Assembly: GCF_000276685.1 (NCBI RefSeq)
Contig: NC_018108.1
Span: forward strand, 248,001 to 312,000
Direction of reading: 5' to 3'
DNA: 64,000 bases
Origin: Taylorella equigenitalis ATCC 35865
GTDB lineage: Bacteria > Pseudomonadota > Gammaproteobacteria > Burkholderiales > Burkholderiaceae_B
Made by a program: the position numbers and the translations under genes. Every line of letters starts with the position of its first letter. The stretch's first letter is position 1. Of this stretch, positions 28,172 to 42,280 are shown in pieces. The notes below the pieces were generated by a model. The model worked only from the letters and a program-made list of their open reading frames with translations. It was not told the origin of the DNA and did no database searches.

Positions 28172-29251
28172 ATGAAAGATTCTATGCGCTCCAGATTGGA
28201 GCAGTTAAGTCAAAGACTTATTGAAGTTGATGCTTTATTGGCAGAACCTGATGTTGCGGACGATATGGATCGATTCCGTAAGCTATCTCGTGAACGAAGT
28301 GAAATTGATCCAGTCGTCGAGTTATTCAAGGAATTTGAAGCAGCAGAAGGGGACCTAAATACTGCAGTTGAAATGATGTCCGATCCTGATCTTAAAGAGA
28401 TGGGAGAAGAGGAGATGAAATCAACAAAAGAGCGGATTGAGCAACTAGAACAGAAGTTGCAGTTAGAGCTTTTGCCTAAAGATCCTGATGATGGACGAAG
28501 TGTATTTCTTGAGATTCGAGCTGGTACAGGAGGAGATGAAAGTGCGATATTCACGGGCGATCTTTTCCGTATGTATAGCCGTTATGCTGAACAAAAAGGG
28601 TGGAAAGTAGAGTTAATGTCCGAGAATCCCTCGGAACTGGGGGGGTATCGCGAGGTTATTGCCAGAATAGAAGGGGACGGGGTTTATGGACAACTTAAAT
28701 ATGAGTCTGGAGCTCATCGAGTTCAACGTGTGCCAGAAACTGAGTCTCAAGGACGTGTCCACACATCTGCCTGCACTGTGGCGGTTCTTCCTGAAGCGGA
28801 TGAGTTGGCGGAAGTTGTTTTAAATCCTGCGGATTTGAGGATAGATACATTTAGGGCTAGTGGAGCGGGCGGACAGCATATTAATAAAACTGATTCTGCA
28901 GTTCGTATTACTCACTTGCCTACAGGGATTGTGGCTGAGTGTCAGGATGATAGATCACAGCACAAAAATAAAGCACGTGCGATGAGCGTATTAGCTGCTC
29001 GTATCAATGATATTAAAAGACAGGAGCAACAAAGTAAGGAAGCTGCGGAGCGTAAAAGTTTGGTGGGTTCTGGAGATCGTTCTGAAAGAATTCGTACCTA
29101 TAACTATCCGCAAGGGCGTGTTACGGACCATCGTATTAATCTTACGCTCTATAAGCTTCAGCAAATTATGGAAGGCTCTCTTGATGAGCTGACAAATGCT
29201 TTGATTAGCGAAAGGCAGGCTGAACTTCTTGCAGCTTTGGGCGACGAGTAA
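28172..29251 (+). CDS. prfA: peptide chain release factor 1
   Basis: A 359 aa RF1 that reads UAA/UAG. The GGQ motif is in [15 protein letters not shown], and the recognition tripeptide is PET in [10 protein letters not shown], which fits the PxT rule. The ATG at 28172 lies 25 nt after the hemA stop; longer in-frame starts lie inside hemA. A run of seven G occurs at about 28639-28645. The stop overlaps the prmC start (TAATG). Confidence 0.95.
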   Translation: MKDSMRSRLEQLSQRLIEVDALLAEPDVADDMDRFRKLSRERSEIDPVVELFKEFEAAEGDLNTAVEMMSDPDLKEMGEEEMKSTKERIEQLEQKLQLELLPKDPDDGRSVFLEIRAGTGGDESAIFTGDLFRMYSRYAEQKGWKVELMSENPSELGGYREVIARIEGDGVYGQLKYESGAHRVQRVPETESQGRVHTSACTVAVLPEADELAEVVLNPADLRIDTFRASGAGGQHINKTDSAVRITHLPTGIVAECQDDRSQHKNKARAMSVLAARINDIKRQEQQSKEAAERKSLVGSGDRSERIRTYNYPQGRVTDHRINLTLYKLQQIMEGSLDELTNALISERQAELLAALGDE

Positions 29252-30078
29252 TGCCTCATTTAACTATTGGAGAAATTCTAAAAAAGAGTGGTCTCGATAG
29301 GCTAGAGTCGCAAATTATCCTTGCACATGTGTTAGGAGTGGACCGCGTATGGTTGTTTGTACATGATGATGTACTCATATGCGAGGAGCAAAAGTTAGAA
29401 TTTGATACCCTTGTACAGAGGCGGATTGAAGGCGAACCTATTGCTTACTTGGTAGGTTCTAGGGAGTTTATGGGTTTGGAACTTAATGTCGATAATAGCG
29501 TTTTAATCCCACGTCCCGATACCGAATTGCTTGTAGAATGTGCTTTGGATTTTCTAAAAACCACTCCGACAGGTGCACGCATTCTTGATCTTGGGACTGG
29601 TAGCGGTGCTATTGCTATTTCAATTGCAAATTTCATGCCCAAGTGTGAAGTCTATGCAGTGGATATTTCTAAAGAGGCATTGAAAGTGGCCTATCTCAAC
29701 GCAAAAAATCATGGTGTGCATATTAAATTTTTTGAAGGCTCGTGGTTTGATGCATTGCCATATGATGTGGGGACTTTTGATTTAATCGTATCCAACCCTC
29801 CGTACATCGCTTCTGATGATATACACCTGCAATTAGGTGATGTGCGGTATGAGCCAATCACTGCCCTTGTGGGTGGCAATGATGGTCTTTCCGAATACAT
29901 AAAAATTATGAAGCAAGTTCACGATTTTATTCATTCAGGTTCTGCCATTATGTTTGAACATGGATGGACTCAAGGTGCAGAGTTGAGGCGGATTTTGGAG
30001 CAGGGCCATTGCCATAAAATAAATACTCACAAGGACCTCGCAGGTCATGAAAGAGTAACCTGTGGGGTTTTCGCTTGA
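29251..30078 (+). CDS. prmC: release-factor glutamine methyltransferase PrmC
   Basis: A 275 aa SAM methyltransferase that methylates the GGQ glutamine of RF1/RF2. It has an N-terminal helical domain (about 1-80), motif I ILDLGTGSGAIAIS, and catalytic NPPY in VSNPPYIAS. It is translationally coupled to prfA. One GCATTGCCA copy is inside at 29752-29760. Confidence 0.94.
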   Translation: MPHLTIGEILKKSGLDRLESQIILAHVLGVDRVWLFVHDDVLICEEQKLEFDTLVQRRIEGEPIAYLVGSREFMGLELNVDNSVLIPRPDTELLVECALDFLKTTPTGARILDLGTGSGAIAISIANFMPKCEVYAVDISKEALKVAYLNAKNHGVHIKFFEGSWFDALPYDVGTFDLIVSNPPYIASDDIHLQLGDVRYEPITALVGGNDGLSEYIKIMKQVHDFIHSGSAIMFEHGWTQGAELRRILEQGHCHKINTHKDLAGHERVTCGVFA

Positions 30079-30121
30079 AAATTTAATTATTAGTAAAATG
30101 ATATTCTTTTAGGAGAAATGA

Positions 30122-30451
30122 ATGAGCGATGTACAAGAATTTATTAAAAAAATCGTTAACGAAAATCCAGTTATTTTGTTCATGAAGGGCACGGCAAATG
30201 CACCGCAATGCGGGTTTTCAATGAGGGCGGTAGAAGCTTTGCGTGAAGTGGGCGTTAAGAAACTCGCAACGGTAAATGTACTCGAGGATCAGGAGGTTCG
30301 CGAAGGTATTAAGCAATATGCAAATTGGCCTACTATTCCGCAACTTTATGTAAACGGCGAATTTATAGGAGGTTGCGATATTATTCTAGAGATGGCTGAA
30401 AGCGGTGAACTTAAGCAAGTATTGGAACCTACAGGCGCTTTAAATGACTAA
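30122..30451 (+). CDS. grxD: monothiol glutaredoxin (Grx4/GrxD type)
   Basis: A 109 aa CGFS glutaredoxin (APQCGFSMRAVE) of the Fe-S cluster carrier type, with the GSH-binding WPTIPQLYVNGEFIGGCDI. It lies between prmC (43 nt gap) and ubiX (8 nt overlap). A good AGGAG lies upstream of the ATG. Confidence 0.94.
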   Translation: MSDVQEFIKKIVNENPVILFMKGTANAPQCGFSMRAVEALREVGVKKLATVNVLEDQEVREGIKQYANWPTIPQLYVNGEFIGGCDIILEMAESGELKQVLEPTGALND

Positions 30452-31010
30452 AAGGATTGTGCTCGGGGTTACTGGAGCCACTGGCTCTATTTACGCCCTA
30501 AGACTTTTAGAAAAAATACGATTGTTTAAGGATGTGGAGTCGCACCTTATTGTATCGCCAGCTGGCTTAATTACTATTAAGCATGAGCTTGGCATGGATA
30601 GAAAGGAATTTATTGCCCACGCAGATTATACGCATGGGTATCGTGATGTGTCGGATATGCTTGCAAGTGGCACAGTTTCCACTTTGGGTATGGTTGTTCT
30701 GCCATGCACTATGCATACATTAGCAGCTTGTGCTCATGGACTTTCTGAGAATCTGATATCACGAGCTGCGGATGTTCATTTAAAGGAGCGTCGACGTTTA
30801 ATTCTCGCAATACGCGAAACTCCATTAAATCTTGCACATCTTAAAAATATGACGGCTGTTACTGAAATGGGGGGCGTGATATTTCCTCCATTGCCAGCCT
30901 TTTATCAAAAACCTGAATCTATCGACGATATAGTAAATAACACCGTCGACCGCATACTAGCTTTGCTCGGATTCGAACTGCCTGAAGATGCTACTTGGAA
31001 GGGACTGTAG
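30444..31010 (+). CDS. ubiX: flavin prenyltransferase UbiX
   Basis: A 188 aa enzyme that makes prenyl-FMN for the UbiD decarboxylase. Family motifs are GVTGATGSIYALRLL, MVVLPCTMHTLAACAHG and ETPLNLAHLKNM. The start overlaps grxD. The last 20 nt overlap the convergent EI24-like gene. Confidence 0.93.
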   Translation: MTKRIVLGVTGATGSIYALRLLEKIRLFKDVESHLIVSPAGLITIKHELGMDRKEFIAHADYTHGYRDVSDMLASGTVSTLGMVVLPCTMHTLAACAHGLSENLISRAADVHLKERRRLILAIRETPLNLAHLKNMTAVTEMGGVIFPPLPAFYQKPESIDDIVNNTVDRILALLGFELPEDATWKGL

Positions 31011-31755
31011 GAAGGAAGCGATTTTCTTTTCTGTGTATATCTAAAAGTGATAAGCCGTAGTGAGTGCATGCCAAGATTGAGAACACAGGCATAACTAATC
31101 CTAAAAATGGTATAAGCGAAAGTAGTGCACACACTAAGCCGATAAACCAGAAGCCGCCTTTATAATTTTCAAGCAAATACTGACGCTCTGTCGGAGAAGC
31201 ATGTTCAACAATGGAATCGACTTTGGTCATATTAGCGTAGGCATACGACATCCAAAATATCGGCAAAATAATATTAAGCCCAGGTATCAACCAAAGTGGC
31301 AATGTTAAAAGCCATCCCAAAGCAAATATTAAAGTAACTTTGAAGGAATTTAATATGCTGATGCTTGTAGCATATTTGCCTTCACGAGATAGGTATGGAA
31401 AATGAGATTTGCTAATTAAATTTACGGCTATGGGAGTTACAAAAATTCCAGCCACCACAATCCCACAAATAATGCTCATAACAATCACACATATTAATGT
31501 GACAATCCAAGCAGCAAATTCTCCAAGTCCATGAGCACTAAGTCCAACTTCATTAAGAATATTTGAAATTTGATTTAGAATCCACCAGTCGCTTGTAGAT
31601 GTCATAAGCCAATGATTGATGCCACTCCACACAAATATACAAAAAATTATAAAAACAGACAGACCTGCAATCAGTGGAAGAAACGTAGCAAATACCATTT
31701 TTGGATGGAATTGGGTTTGTATCCCATTCTTTAGTGCTCTAAAAATTTCAATCAT
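30991..31755 (-). CDS. EI24/CysZ-like multi-pass membrane protein
   Basis: A 254 aa protein with at least four hydrophobic segments (about residues 25-45, 75-105, 145-175, 205-230), a good fit to the EI24/CysZ superfamily (GWLLTLPLWLIPGLNIILPIFWMSYAYA). CysZ proteins carry sulfate; many betaproteobacterial members are uncharacterised, so sulfate transport is only a guess. The 3' end overlaps ubiX. Confidence 0.72.
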   Translation of the reverse strand: MIEIFRALKNGIQTQFHPKMVFATFLPLIAGLSVFIIFCIFVWSGINHWLMTSTSDWWILNQISNILNEVGLSAHGLGEFAAWIVTLICVIVMSIICGIVVAGIFVTPIAVNLISKSHFPYLSREGKYATSISILNSFKVTLIFALGWLLTLPLWLIPGLNIILPIFWMSYAYANMTKVDSIVEHASPTERQYLLENYKGGFWFIGLVCALLSLIPFLGLVMPVFSILACTHYGLSLLDIHRKENRFLPTVPSK

Positions 31756-31771
31756 ATTATGTCCAGTCCAT

Positions 31772-31804
31772 AAAAAAAGAGTCTAATGAAACACTAGACT
31801 CTTA
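31772..31804 (-). terminator. terminator downstream of the DASS transporter gene
   Basis: Perfect 9 bp stem (AAGAGTCTA/TAGACTCTT). Read on the minus strand it is followed by a run of seven T, so it ends the leftward transporter transcript before the EI24-like gene. Confidence 0.8.
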
Positions 31805-31821
31805 TTTGAAGGAAGATTAGC

Positions 31822-33327
31822 TTATTTCAAGTGACCCAACCAATCCCAGTAAGTACCAGCAAGAACTAACATAAGTCCATATCCCACAAGAGTGATAATA
31901 ATACCTACTTTAGCAAACTGTCTTGCATTAAATGTTTCTGTACCTAAACATACCATATTTTGTGGTGCGTTTACAGGAAGAATGAAACCGTAAGAAATCA
32001 CAAAGCCAAGCAACATGGTCATACCTAAACGGTCCACAGAACCATCTGGCAATGATTTGAGTAGAGAAATCATGATTGGAATCATAGAAGATGACAATGC
32101 AGTTGCACTTGCAAACCCTAAGTGAATAACGATTAGGAATGCAGCTAGTACTGCAAATATCATGAACGGACCTAAGCTATCTAAACCAGTTAGGACAATA
32201 ATTTGATTTCCTAACCATTGACCAGCACCAGTTTTAAGAATTGAACTACCCAAACTGATACCAGCACCGAACACAATCAAAGTACCCCAAGGTGTGCGTT
32301 TTTGCAGTTCCTTCCAGTTAATCACCCCAATTTTAGGAGTTAATAAAATACCTAGGGCAACTATGGTAGTCGCAGCAGTGCTGTAATTATGAAGTTTGCC
32401 TTCAGTTGCCCAGAATCCGATTAACACAATAGACACGATTAACAATCGAAGTTGATCTGAAGTCATAGGACCTAGTTCTTCCAATTGAGATCTTACGGCT
32501 GTCTTACCGCCTTCAAGTTTTTTAACTTCAGGTGGGTAAATCCAAAGAACTGTGAAATAAAGAACAAAAGACATAACAATTGACCATGGCAATGCAGCAA
32601 TAACCCAGTCAATCCAAGCTACACGCTCTCCTAACATTTCGGTCATAAAACCAACAGTAATTAAGTTTTGAGCTGCAGCCGTTTGAATACCAACGTTCCA
32701 AATACTGATACACTCAGCCACTAAAATCATAAGCCCAACAGCTAATCTTGAGTTTTTATCCACTCCAAAAGCAACAACCATACCCATAGCAATAGGTATC
32801 ATAGCAGCACCACGGGCTGTAGCTGACGGTACAACTAGAGATAGCACGATAGTAACTAAAATCATACCTGTATATATGGATTTAGTACTAGTACCAACAA
32901 GATTCATGGTGTTTAATGCAATACGTTTATCAAGACCTGTGTAAGTCATGCACGCAGCGATGAACAGTGCCGCAGCCACTAAAGCCAAGCCAGAGCTACT
33001 AAATCCTGCCAATGCAATAGCAAGTGAACTTTTAACCGTCCATAACACAGTTGGGTCTTTTAATGAAGGAGACAAACCAACTAAGAATATAATCAATCCC
33101 ATAATAATGATTGAACTCGCTTCGTATGAGACTGCTTCTGAAACCCAAACTATTACAGCGAAAACCAATACAGCCAACATGCGATGACCCGCTACTGGCA
33201 AGCCTTCTGGCGTAGGAAGCAACAAAATGCCGATTAATGCTACAAATGCAATCAGTAGAAATATAGGAAATTTTTCGGGGCCAAAGAAGGACTTCCTTTG
33301 GTTGCTTTGGATGTTATTTGTATCCAT
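31822..33327 (-). CDS. DASS (SLC13) family anion/dicarboxylate transporter
   Basis: A 501 aa protein with about 12-14 hydrophobic segments. The divalent anion:sodium symporter pattern is seen in VVPSATARGAAMIPIAMG and GFASATALSSSMIPIM (the two SNT-like half-site loops), the central FGAGISLGSSI and the C-terminal LPVNAPQNMV. Members take up C4-dicarboxylates, citrate or sulfate; the substrate is not decided. It is monocistronic, flanked by its own terminator and the divergent DadA-like gene. Confidence 0.87.
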   Translation of the reverse strand: MDTNNIQSNQRKSFFGPEKFPIFLLIAFVALIGILLLPTPEGLPVAGHRMLAVLVFAVIVWVSEAVSYEASSIIIMGLIIFLVGLSPSLKDPTVLWTVKSSLAIALAGFSSSGLALVAAALFIAACMTYTGLDKRIALNTMNLVGTSTKSIYTGMILVTIVLSLVVPSATARGAAMIPIAMGMVVAFGVDKNSRLAVGLMILVAECISIWNVGIQTAAAQNLITVGFMTEMLGERVAWIDWVIAALPWSIVMSFVLYFTVLWIYPPEVKKLEGGKTAVRSQLEELGPMTSDQLRLLIVSIVLIGFWATEGKLHNYSTAATTIVALGILLTPKIGVINWKELQKRTPWGTLIVFGAGISLGSSILKTGAGQWLGNQIIVLTGLDSLGPFMIFAVLAAFLIVIHLGFASATALSSSMIPIMISLLKSLPDGSVDRLGMTMLLGFVISYGFILPVNAPQNMVCLGTETFNARQFAKVGIIITLVGYGLMLVLAGTYWDWLGHLK

Positions 33328-33464
33328 ATTAAACTCCTCTTTTACGTATCATTTAAAGTTTAAATCTATTTAATGACAAATAGATAAAAACCCTAATGTT
33401 TTTTGATTTACATTAAGCTGAGAATAGCTTATTTAGACTTTTTTAGACGCTGGCAGGTAAGTTT

Positions 33465-34715
33465 ATGAAAATTCTCGTGGTGGGTGGTGGTATCGTGGGT
33501 ATAAGTTGTGGCTTACATCTACTTAAACTTGGGCATGAGGTTGCCATTGCCGACCCTAATGGATTTGGACAGGGAGCTTCTTTTGGCAATGCGGGAGTTC
33601 TCGCCGTTTCTGAATGCTTGCCCATTGCCACACCTGAATTAGTTCGTAGCCTTCCTTCAATTTTATTTAGTAGTGATAGTCCAATCAGGCTAAGAGCCTC
33701 TTATTTACCTAAGATGGCAGGGTGGCTGTGGCGTTTTTTGAGGTCATCCAAAAGGTCGCAGGTTGAACATGCTTGCGAAGCCTTGAGTAGCTTGCTTCTT
33801 TTATCAGTAGAAGAGCAGTGTAAATTGGCACAGGAAGCGGGTGTACATAATATGATCGAACCCAACGGTTGGTATAAGGTCTACGAGACGGAAGCTGCAT
33901 TTAAAGCGGCTAAGAAAGGATTTGAGCTGGTTGCTAAGTATGGTGTTCAGTATGAATATTTAATTAGCGACGAATTTTATGACCGTGAGCCAAGCTTAAA
34001 TGGCACTAAGTCACCACGTTTTAAATATGCCGTGTACAACTCACAAAGCCACCAAATTAAAAATCCACAACTTTACGTAGAGGCACTAGGAGAGTACTTC
34101 TTAAGGCTTGGCGGAAAACTTATTAAAGCACAAATTAAGCAACTTAAGATGCACTCAGACCATGTGATTACGCATGCATTATGTGGAGAGCACATGCATG
34201 TAGCGGATGCATTTGTGATAGCGGCTGGTGCTTGGTCTAAAAAGCTTGCACACGACTGTGGTGAACAAATTCCACTTGATACAGAGCGAGGGTATCATGT
34301 CGAGTTTGAGGCGACGGGCGATTGCATGGCTTCTGCACCTGTTTTGTGGGGTGAACGGTCCATTGTTATGTCCCCAATGAATAACAAACTTCGGGTGACT
34401 AGTGGCGTCGAATTTGCTGGTCTGCAGGCACAGCCTCGTTTTGAGCTTATTATGCAACATGAAAATGCTGTTCGTGAACTTCACAATCAGAAACTAGGAC
34501 TTGTGAGTGCTAAGTGGCTTGGTTTCCGCCCGTCTATGCCCGATTCATTGCCAGTCATAAGTCGTACTGGTGCGGAAAATGCTTATTTTGCATTTGGACA
34601 TGGGCACCTAGGTCTTACACTTGGCCCTATTACGGGTCGTATTATTGCGGACCTTATAAGTGGCAATATCTTCTCATTCGACATTTCTCCTTTTTCGGCA
34701 ACTAGATTTAAGTAG
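33465..34715 (+). CDS. D-amino-acid dehydrogenase-like FAD oxidoreductase
   Basis: A 416 aa DadA/DAO-family flavoprotein. It has FAD motif VVGGGIVGISCGLHL, the substrate-domain signature FGQGASFGNAGVLA, and a C-terminal FAD loop GHGHLGLTLGPITGR. It may oxidise a D-amino acid or similar imino-forming substrate and pass electrons to the respiratory chain. It is the last protein gene before the rRNA operon. One TGGCAATGC copy is at 33584-33592. Confidence 0.85.
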   Translation: MKILVVGGGIVGISCGLHLLKLGHEVAIADPNGFGQGASFGNAGVLAVSECLPIATPELVRSLPSILFSSDSPIRLRASYLPKMAGWLWRFLRSSKRSQVEHACEALSSLLLLSVEEQCKLAQEAGVHNMIEPNGWYKVYETEAAFKAAKKGFELVAKYGVQYEYLISDEFYDREPSLNGTKSPRFKYAVYNSQSHQIKNPQLYVEALGEYFLRLGGKLIKAQIKQLKMHSDHVITHALCGEHMHVADAFVIAAGAWSKKLAHDCGEQIPLDTERGYHVEFEATGDCMASAPVLWGERSIVMSPMNNKLRVTSGVEFAGLQAQPRFELIMQHENAVRELHNQKLGLVSAKWLGFRPSMPDSLPVISRTGAENAYFAFGHGHLGLTLGPITGRIIADLISGNIFSFDISPFSATRFK

Positions 34716-34736
34716 TAATTTAAAGTAGTAATTTAA
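34711..34736 (+). repeat. 13-bp perfect tandem duplication
   Basis: AGTAGTAATTTAA occurs twice in succession and overlaps the stop codon of the DadA-like gene. It may be simple slippage; no function is evident. Confidence 0.8.
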
Positions 34737-34801
34737 AGTGGCATATTCCCAACGCATTAATATAGGATTTTGATGAATATAAGGGTTAATGCAAAAAAAG
34801 T

Positions 34802-34837
34802 TTGACAAGGTGTAGGAAATAGGGGTAAGATTATAAT
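34802..34837 (+). promoter_or_regulatory. probable rRNA operon promoter
   Basis: A perfect TTGACA (34802-34807) is followed at 18 nt by TAAGAT (34826-34831), with an overlapping TATAAT at 34832-34837 that would give a 24 nt spacer. It lies in the 457 nt gap between the DadA-like gene and 16S, the only strong -35/-10 combination there. Confidence 0.6.
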
Positions 34838-35172
34838 CTTTCACTAATCAGAAAGCTTTTCAAATTTATTACAGTATTGAATAGTGGTATTTGATTTAAG
34901 TGAATAGTAGTTCTTTAAAAATTTATACAGCCGATAAGTGTGGGTACTTGATGTGTATTTAGTAGGTCTATATAGACTAAAAGATGCGAAACATTAAGTC
35001 TTACACTTATTTAGAAAGTGAAGTTTAAGTACAAGTAGATATGGTTTTTAAGTATTACGAAAGTGGTGTAATAAGAAATACAAAAGCGCTATTTGAGTAA
35101 GAGTGAAAAAACAGTGCATATCAGTAGTTAATTTACTTTGAATATATGTAAGCGATTTATTAAGCAGGAATT
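34838..35172 (+). other. rRNA leader: boxA and 16S processing stem
   Basis: A non-coding leader with a boxA-like antitermination element (TTCTTTAAAA, 34911-34920). The 19 nt at 34925-34943 are complementary (two G-U pairs) to 36780-36798 beyond the 16S end, forming the expected RNase III processing stem. Nothing else was recognised. Confidence 0.7.
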
Positions 35173-36720
<1,548 letters not shown>

Positions 36721-36849
36721 AGAGAAATAAAAAGTGTCTATATGGTTTATTAGATTTAGATTAAGCGCTAATCACGTATCCACGCTTATCGGTTGTATTA
36801 AGAGAGAAGAAAAAAACAGCTAAAAGAAAAAAAAGAAGTATGAGAATTA

Positions 36850-36926
36850 GGGTCAGTAGCTCAGTCGGTTAGAGCACCGTCTTGATAAGGCGGGGGTCGC
36901 TGGTTCGATTCCAGCTTGACCCACCA
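36850..36926 (+). tRNA. tRNA-Ile (GAT)
   Basis: A 77 nt cloverleaf in the 16S-23S spacer with anticodon GAT in CTTGATAAG and encoded CCA. The acceptor GGGTCAG/TTGACCC ends in one G-T pair. Confidence 0.97.
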
Positions 36927-36955
36927 TGAGATGACTTTGATCAATTAAGTATATG

Positions 36956-37031
36956 GGGGGATTAGCTCAGTTGGGAGAGCGCCTGCTTTGCACGCAGGAG
37001 GTCGTCGGTTCGATCCCGTCATCCTCCACCA
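36956..37031 (+). tRNA. tRNA-Ala (TGC)
   Basis: A 76 nt cloverleaf with anticodon TGC in CTTTGCACG and encoded CCA. The acceptor GGGGGAT/ATCCTCC contains one G-T pair. It lies 29 nt after tRNA-Ile. Confidence 0.97.
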
Positions 37032-37638
37032 ACACTTTTAGGTGTGTGTATGCTCTCTTAGTATGAGTAGGTATGATTTACAAAAGGATGTTTTATAAAG
37101 CGTATATTTAGTGAATGCACTAATGGTATGCGACTTATAAAGTATCTTTAAGATGCTTTAAGGCTGTTCTTTAACAATTTGGAAGAAGCACAACAAGTAA
37201 AACAACGAAAAAGAGGTTGTGTAAGTGTGTGAAAGTGCCACTATATGGTGCTTGATAGTACTTACAATTACCCTTTTAAATTTTATGGGTTGTGATTGCA
37301 TAATTAAGAAAACACAAACGAAAAATAAGCTTTTAATAAAAAGCTTAAGTGAGTTTTTTTAAGAAAGAAGAAAGTTCTCAAGTTTTAGAAATATTCTAAA
37401 AAGTGATGACGGCGTAAAAAAATAAATAAGACGCGATACTCAAAAAGAAGAAGATTACTGGAGAAGCTCTTGCTTTAATAAAAAGGTAGGGTGAGGGTTT
37501 TAAAGAAGGTAGTCGGTGTATCAGTTTTTTTGATAAAGCTGATATAAAGCGATAGTCAAATGAAAGAGGCTATAAGTAGTAGTTGGTGTACATAAAGAGG
37601 TAGAGATACTTAATGAAAGAGACACTGATGAAGTTATA
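37032..37638 (+). other. second part of the 16S-23S spacer
   Basis: No gene is supported in this 607 nt AT-rich spacer. It holds a clear boxA-like element, TGTTCTTTAACAATT (37166-37180). The left arm of a 22-nt near-perfect inverted repeat (37625-37646) reaches into the 23S 5' end and pairs with 40573-40594, giving the 23S processing stem. Confidence 0.75.
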
Positions 37639-40580
<2,942 letters not shown>

Positions 40581-40758
40581 TATAACTTTATCAGTGTTAT
40601 AGACTAAAGTGACTAAAACAATAATACAATGCTCATTTCACTAAAATGAAAACTTGTTAATTCAATCAACAACCCCTCTAAATAATAACCCACACAAAAA
40701 ACCTTGTAGTGCTTCTTCCAAATGGCTAAAGATATACTAAGCCATAACAAGTCAGTCA

Positions 40759-40872
40759 GCTTGATGAACATAGCAAGGTGGTCCCACTCCTTCCCATCCC
40801 GAACAGGACAGTGAAACACCTTAGCGCCGATGATAGTGGGTGGACACCTGTGAAAGTAGGTCATCGTCAAGC
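40759..40872 (+). rRNA. rrf: 5S ribosomal RNA
   Basis: About 114 nt, terminal stem GCTTGATGA/TCGTCAAGC, with conserved GGTGGTCCCACTCC and CCGAACAGGACAGTGAAAC regions and the AAAGTAGGTC 3' strand. It lies 178 nt after 23S. Eight T follow the terminal stem directly and may themselves weaken transcription. Confidence 0.93.
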
Positions 40873-40914
40873 TCTTTTTTTTCTTACTCATATATAACCC
40901 TCCTAAAAAAACAA

Positions 40915-40951
40915 CCCTCACAGATCCTTTTTACTCTGTGAGGGCTTTTTT
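40915..40951 (+). terminator. rRNA operon terminator
   Basis: A perfect 10-11 bp stem (CCCTCACAGA/TCTGTGAGGG) with a T-rich loop and a CTTTTTT tail. It lies 33 nt before the bioA start. Confidence 0.92.
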
Positions 40952-40959
40952 GTTAGAAT
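40930..40959 (+). promoter_or_regulatory. possible weak bio operon promoter inside the rrn terminator
   Basis: TTTACT (40930-40935) and TAGAAT (40954-40959) are 18 nt apart and would start transcription about 20 nt before the bioA ATG. The match is modest. Its interest is that no other space exists for a bioA promoter after the terminator. Confidence 0.3.
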
Positions 40960-40984
40960 GTTTTTTTGATTTTTTATTTTCTAA

Positions 40985-42280
40985 ATGGAACTATCGCATC
41001 TAAAAGATATCGATCGCAACCATATTTGGCATCCTTATACATCCATCACTAATCCTCCCATTATTTATCCTGTATCGCATGCAGAGGGTGTACATATCCA
41101 TCTTATGGATGGACGTCAGCTCATCGATGGTATGTCGTCATGGTGGTGTGCAATTCATGGGTACAATGTTCCACAACTCAATGAAGCTGCCCGCAAACAA
41201 ATCGACAAGATGAGTCATGTGATGTTTGGTGGATTGACACATGAGCCTGCTGTTGAGCTTGCTGAGCGGTTATTGGGCATATTGCCACCTGCTCTTAATA
41301 AAATTTTCTTTGCTGATTCGGGATCAATCGCAGTTGAAGTAGCGATGAAGATGGCTATTCAGTATCATGCTGGATGTGCTCATTCTCCTCGTTCCAAGTT
41401 TGCAACTATACGTTCAGGCTATCATGGAGATACATGGCATGCAATGTCAGTGTGTGACCCTGTAAATGGGATGCACGGGTTGTTTGGGAGTTCATTGCCA
41501 GTACAATTTTTTTTACCGCAGCCAAAGAGCCGTTATGGGCATGAATTAGCCCCTCAAGACCTAGAACCGCTTCATAACTTGCTTAACGAGCATGGTCCAG
41601 AAATTGCGGCCTTGATTTTAGAGCCGGTTGTGCAGGGTGCTGGTGGCATGTTTTTTTATGCTCCGCAATATTTGCGTGAGGCTTCTAAGATTTGCATGCA
41701 ACACGGCGTATTGCTGATATTCGATGAAATTGCAACAGGATTCGGTCGCACAGGATGTATGTTTGCACTTGAACATGCACAAGTGGTTCCTGATATCATT
41801 TGCATAGGCAAAGCTCTCACGGGTGGCTATATGACTCTATCAGCGACAATCGCACAGGAGCATATTGCACAAGGCATATCGCAAAGCCCGTCTCCTGCTT
41901 TTATGCATGGCCCTACGTTTATGGCCAATCCTCTTGCATGTGCTGTTGCATGTGCTTCCATTGATCAATTGCTCTCATCGCCGTGGAAGGCACGTGTGCA
42001 AAAAATTGAGATGGATATGAATACATATCTCCTTCCACTTAAAAAGATGAAAGGTGTCGCAGATGTACGTGTTCTTGGAGCTATAGGCGTTGTGGAGCTT
42101 GATGATCCTGTGGATATGCAATGCATGCAGCCTATGTTCGTAGATGCTGGGGTTTGGGTTCGTCCATTTGGAAAACTCGTTTATATTATGCCAGCATACA
42201 TAATCTCAGAAGATGAAATTCGTTTTTTGTGCGAAGCTATAGTAGGTGTTGTAAGTGAGTATTTACAAAAGCAAACTTGA
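40985..42280 (+). CDS. bioA: adenosylmethionine-8-amino-7-oxononanoate aminotransferase
   Basis: A 431 aa class-III aminotransferase converting KAPA to DAPA in biotin synthesis. Substrate and PLP signatures are HIWHPYTSI, DGMSSWWCAIHGYN, IFDEIATGFGRTG and the PLP lysine in CIGKALTGGYMTLSA. It is the first gene of bioAFGCD, immediately after the rrn terminator. No clear BirA operator was recognised. Confidence 0.95.
   Translation: MELSHLKDIDRNHIWHPYTSITNPPIIYPVSHAEGVHIHLMDGRQLIDGMSSWWCAIHGYNVPQLNEAARKQIDKMSHVMFGGLTHEPAVELAERLLGILPPALNKIFFADSGSIAVEVAMKMAIQYHAGCAHSPRSKFATIRSGYHGDTWHAMSVCDPVNGMHGLFGSSLPVQFFLPQPKSRYGHELAPQDLEPLHNLLNEHGPEIAALILEPVVQGAGGMFFYAPQYLREASKICMQHGVLLIFDEIATGFGRTGCMFALEHAQVVPDIICIGKALTGGYMTLSATIAQEHIAQGISQSPSPAFMHGPTFMANPLACAVACASIDQLLSSPWKARVQKIEMDMNTYLLPLKKMKGVADVRVLGAIGVVELDDPVDMQCMQPMFVDAGVWVRPFGKLVYIMPAYIISEDEIRFLCEAIVGVVSEYLQKQT

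Noticed and set aside
28639-28645. A run of seven G in prfA as a slippage site
   Set aside because: RF1 is essential, the reading frame is intact, and there is no sign of regulated frameshifting.
28728-28736. PET instead of PAT/PVT in the RF1 recognition tripeptide
   Set aside because: It satisfies the PxT rule and variation at the middle residue is known.
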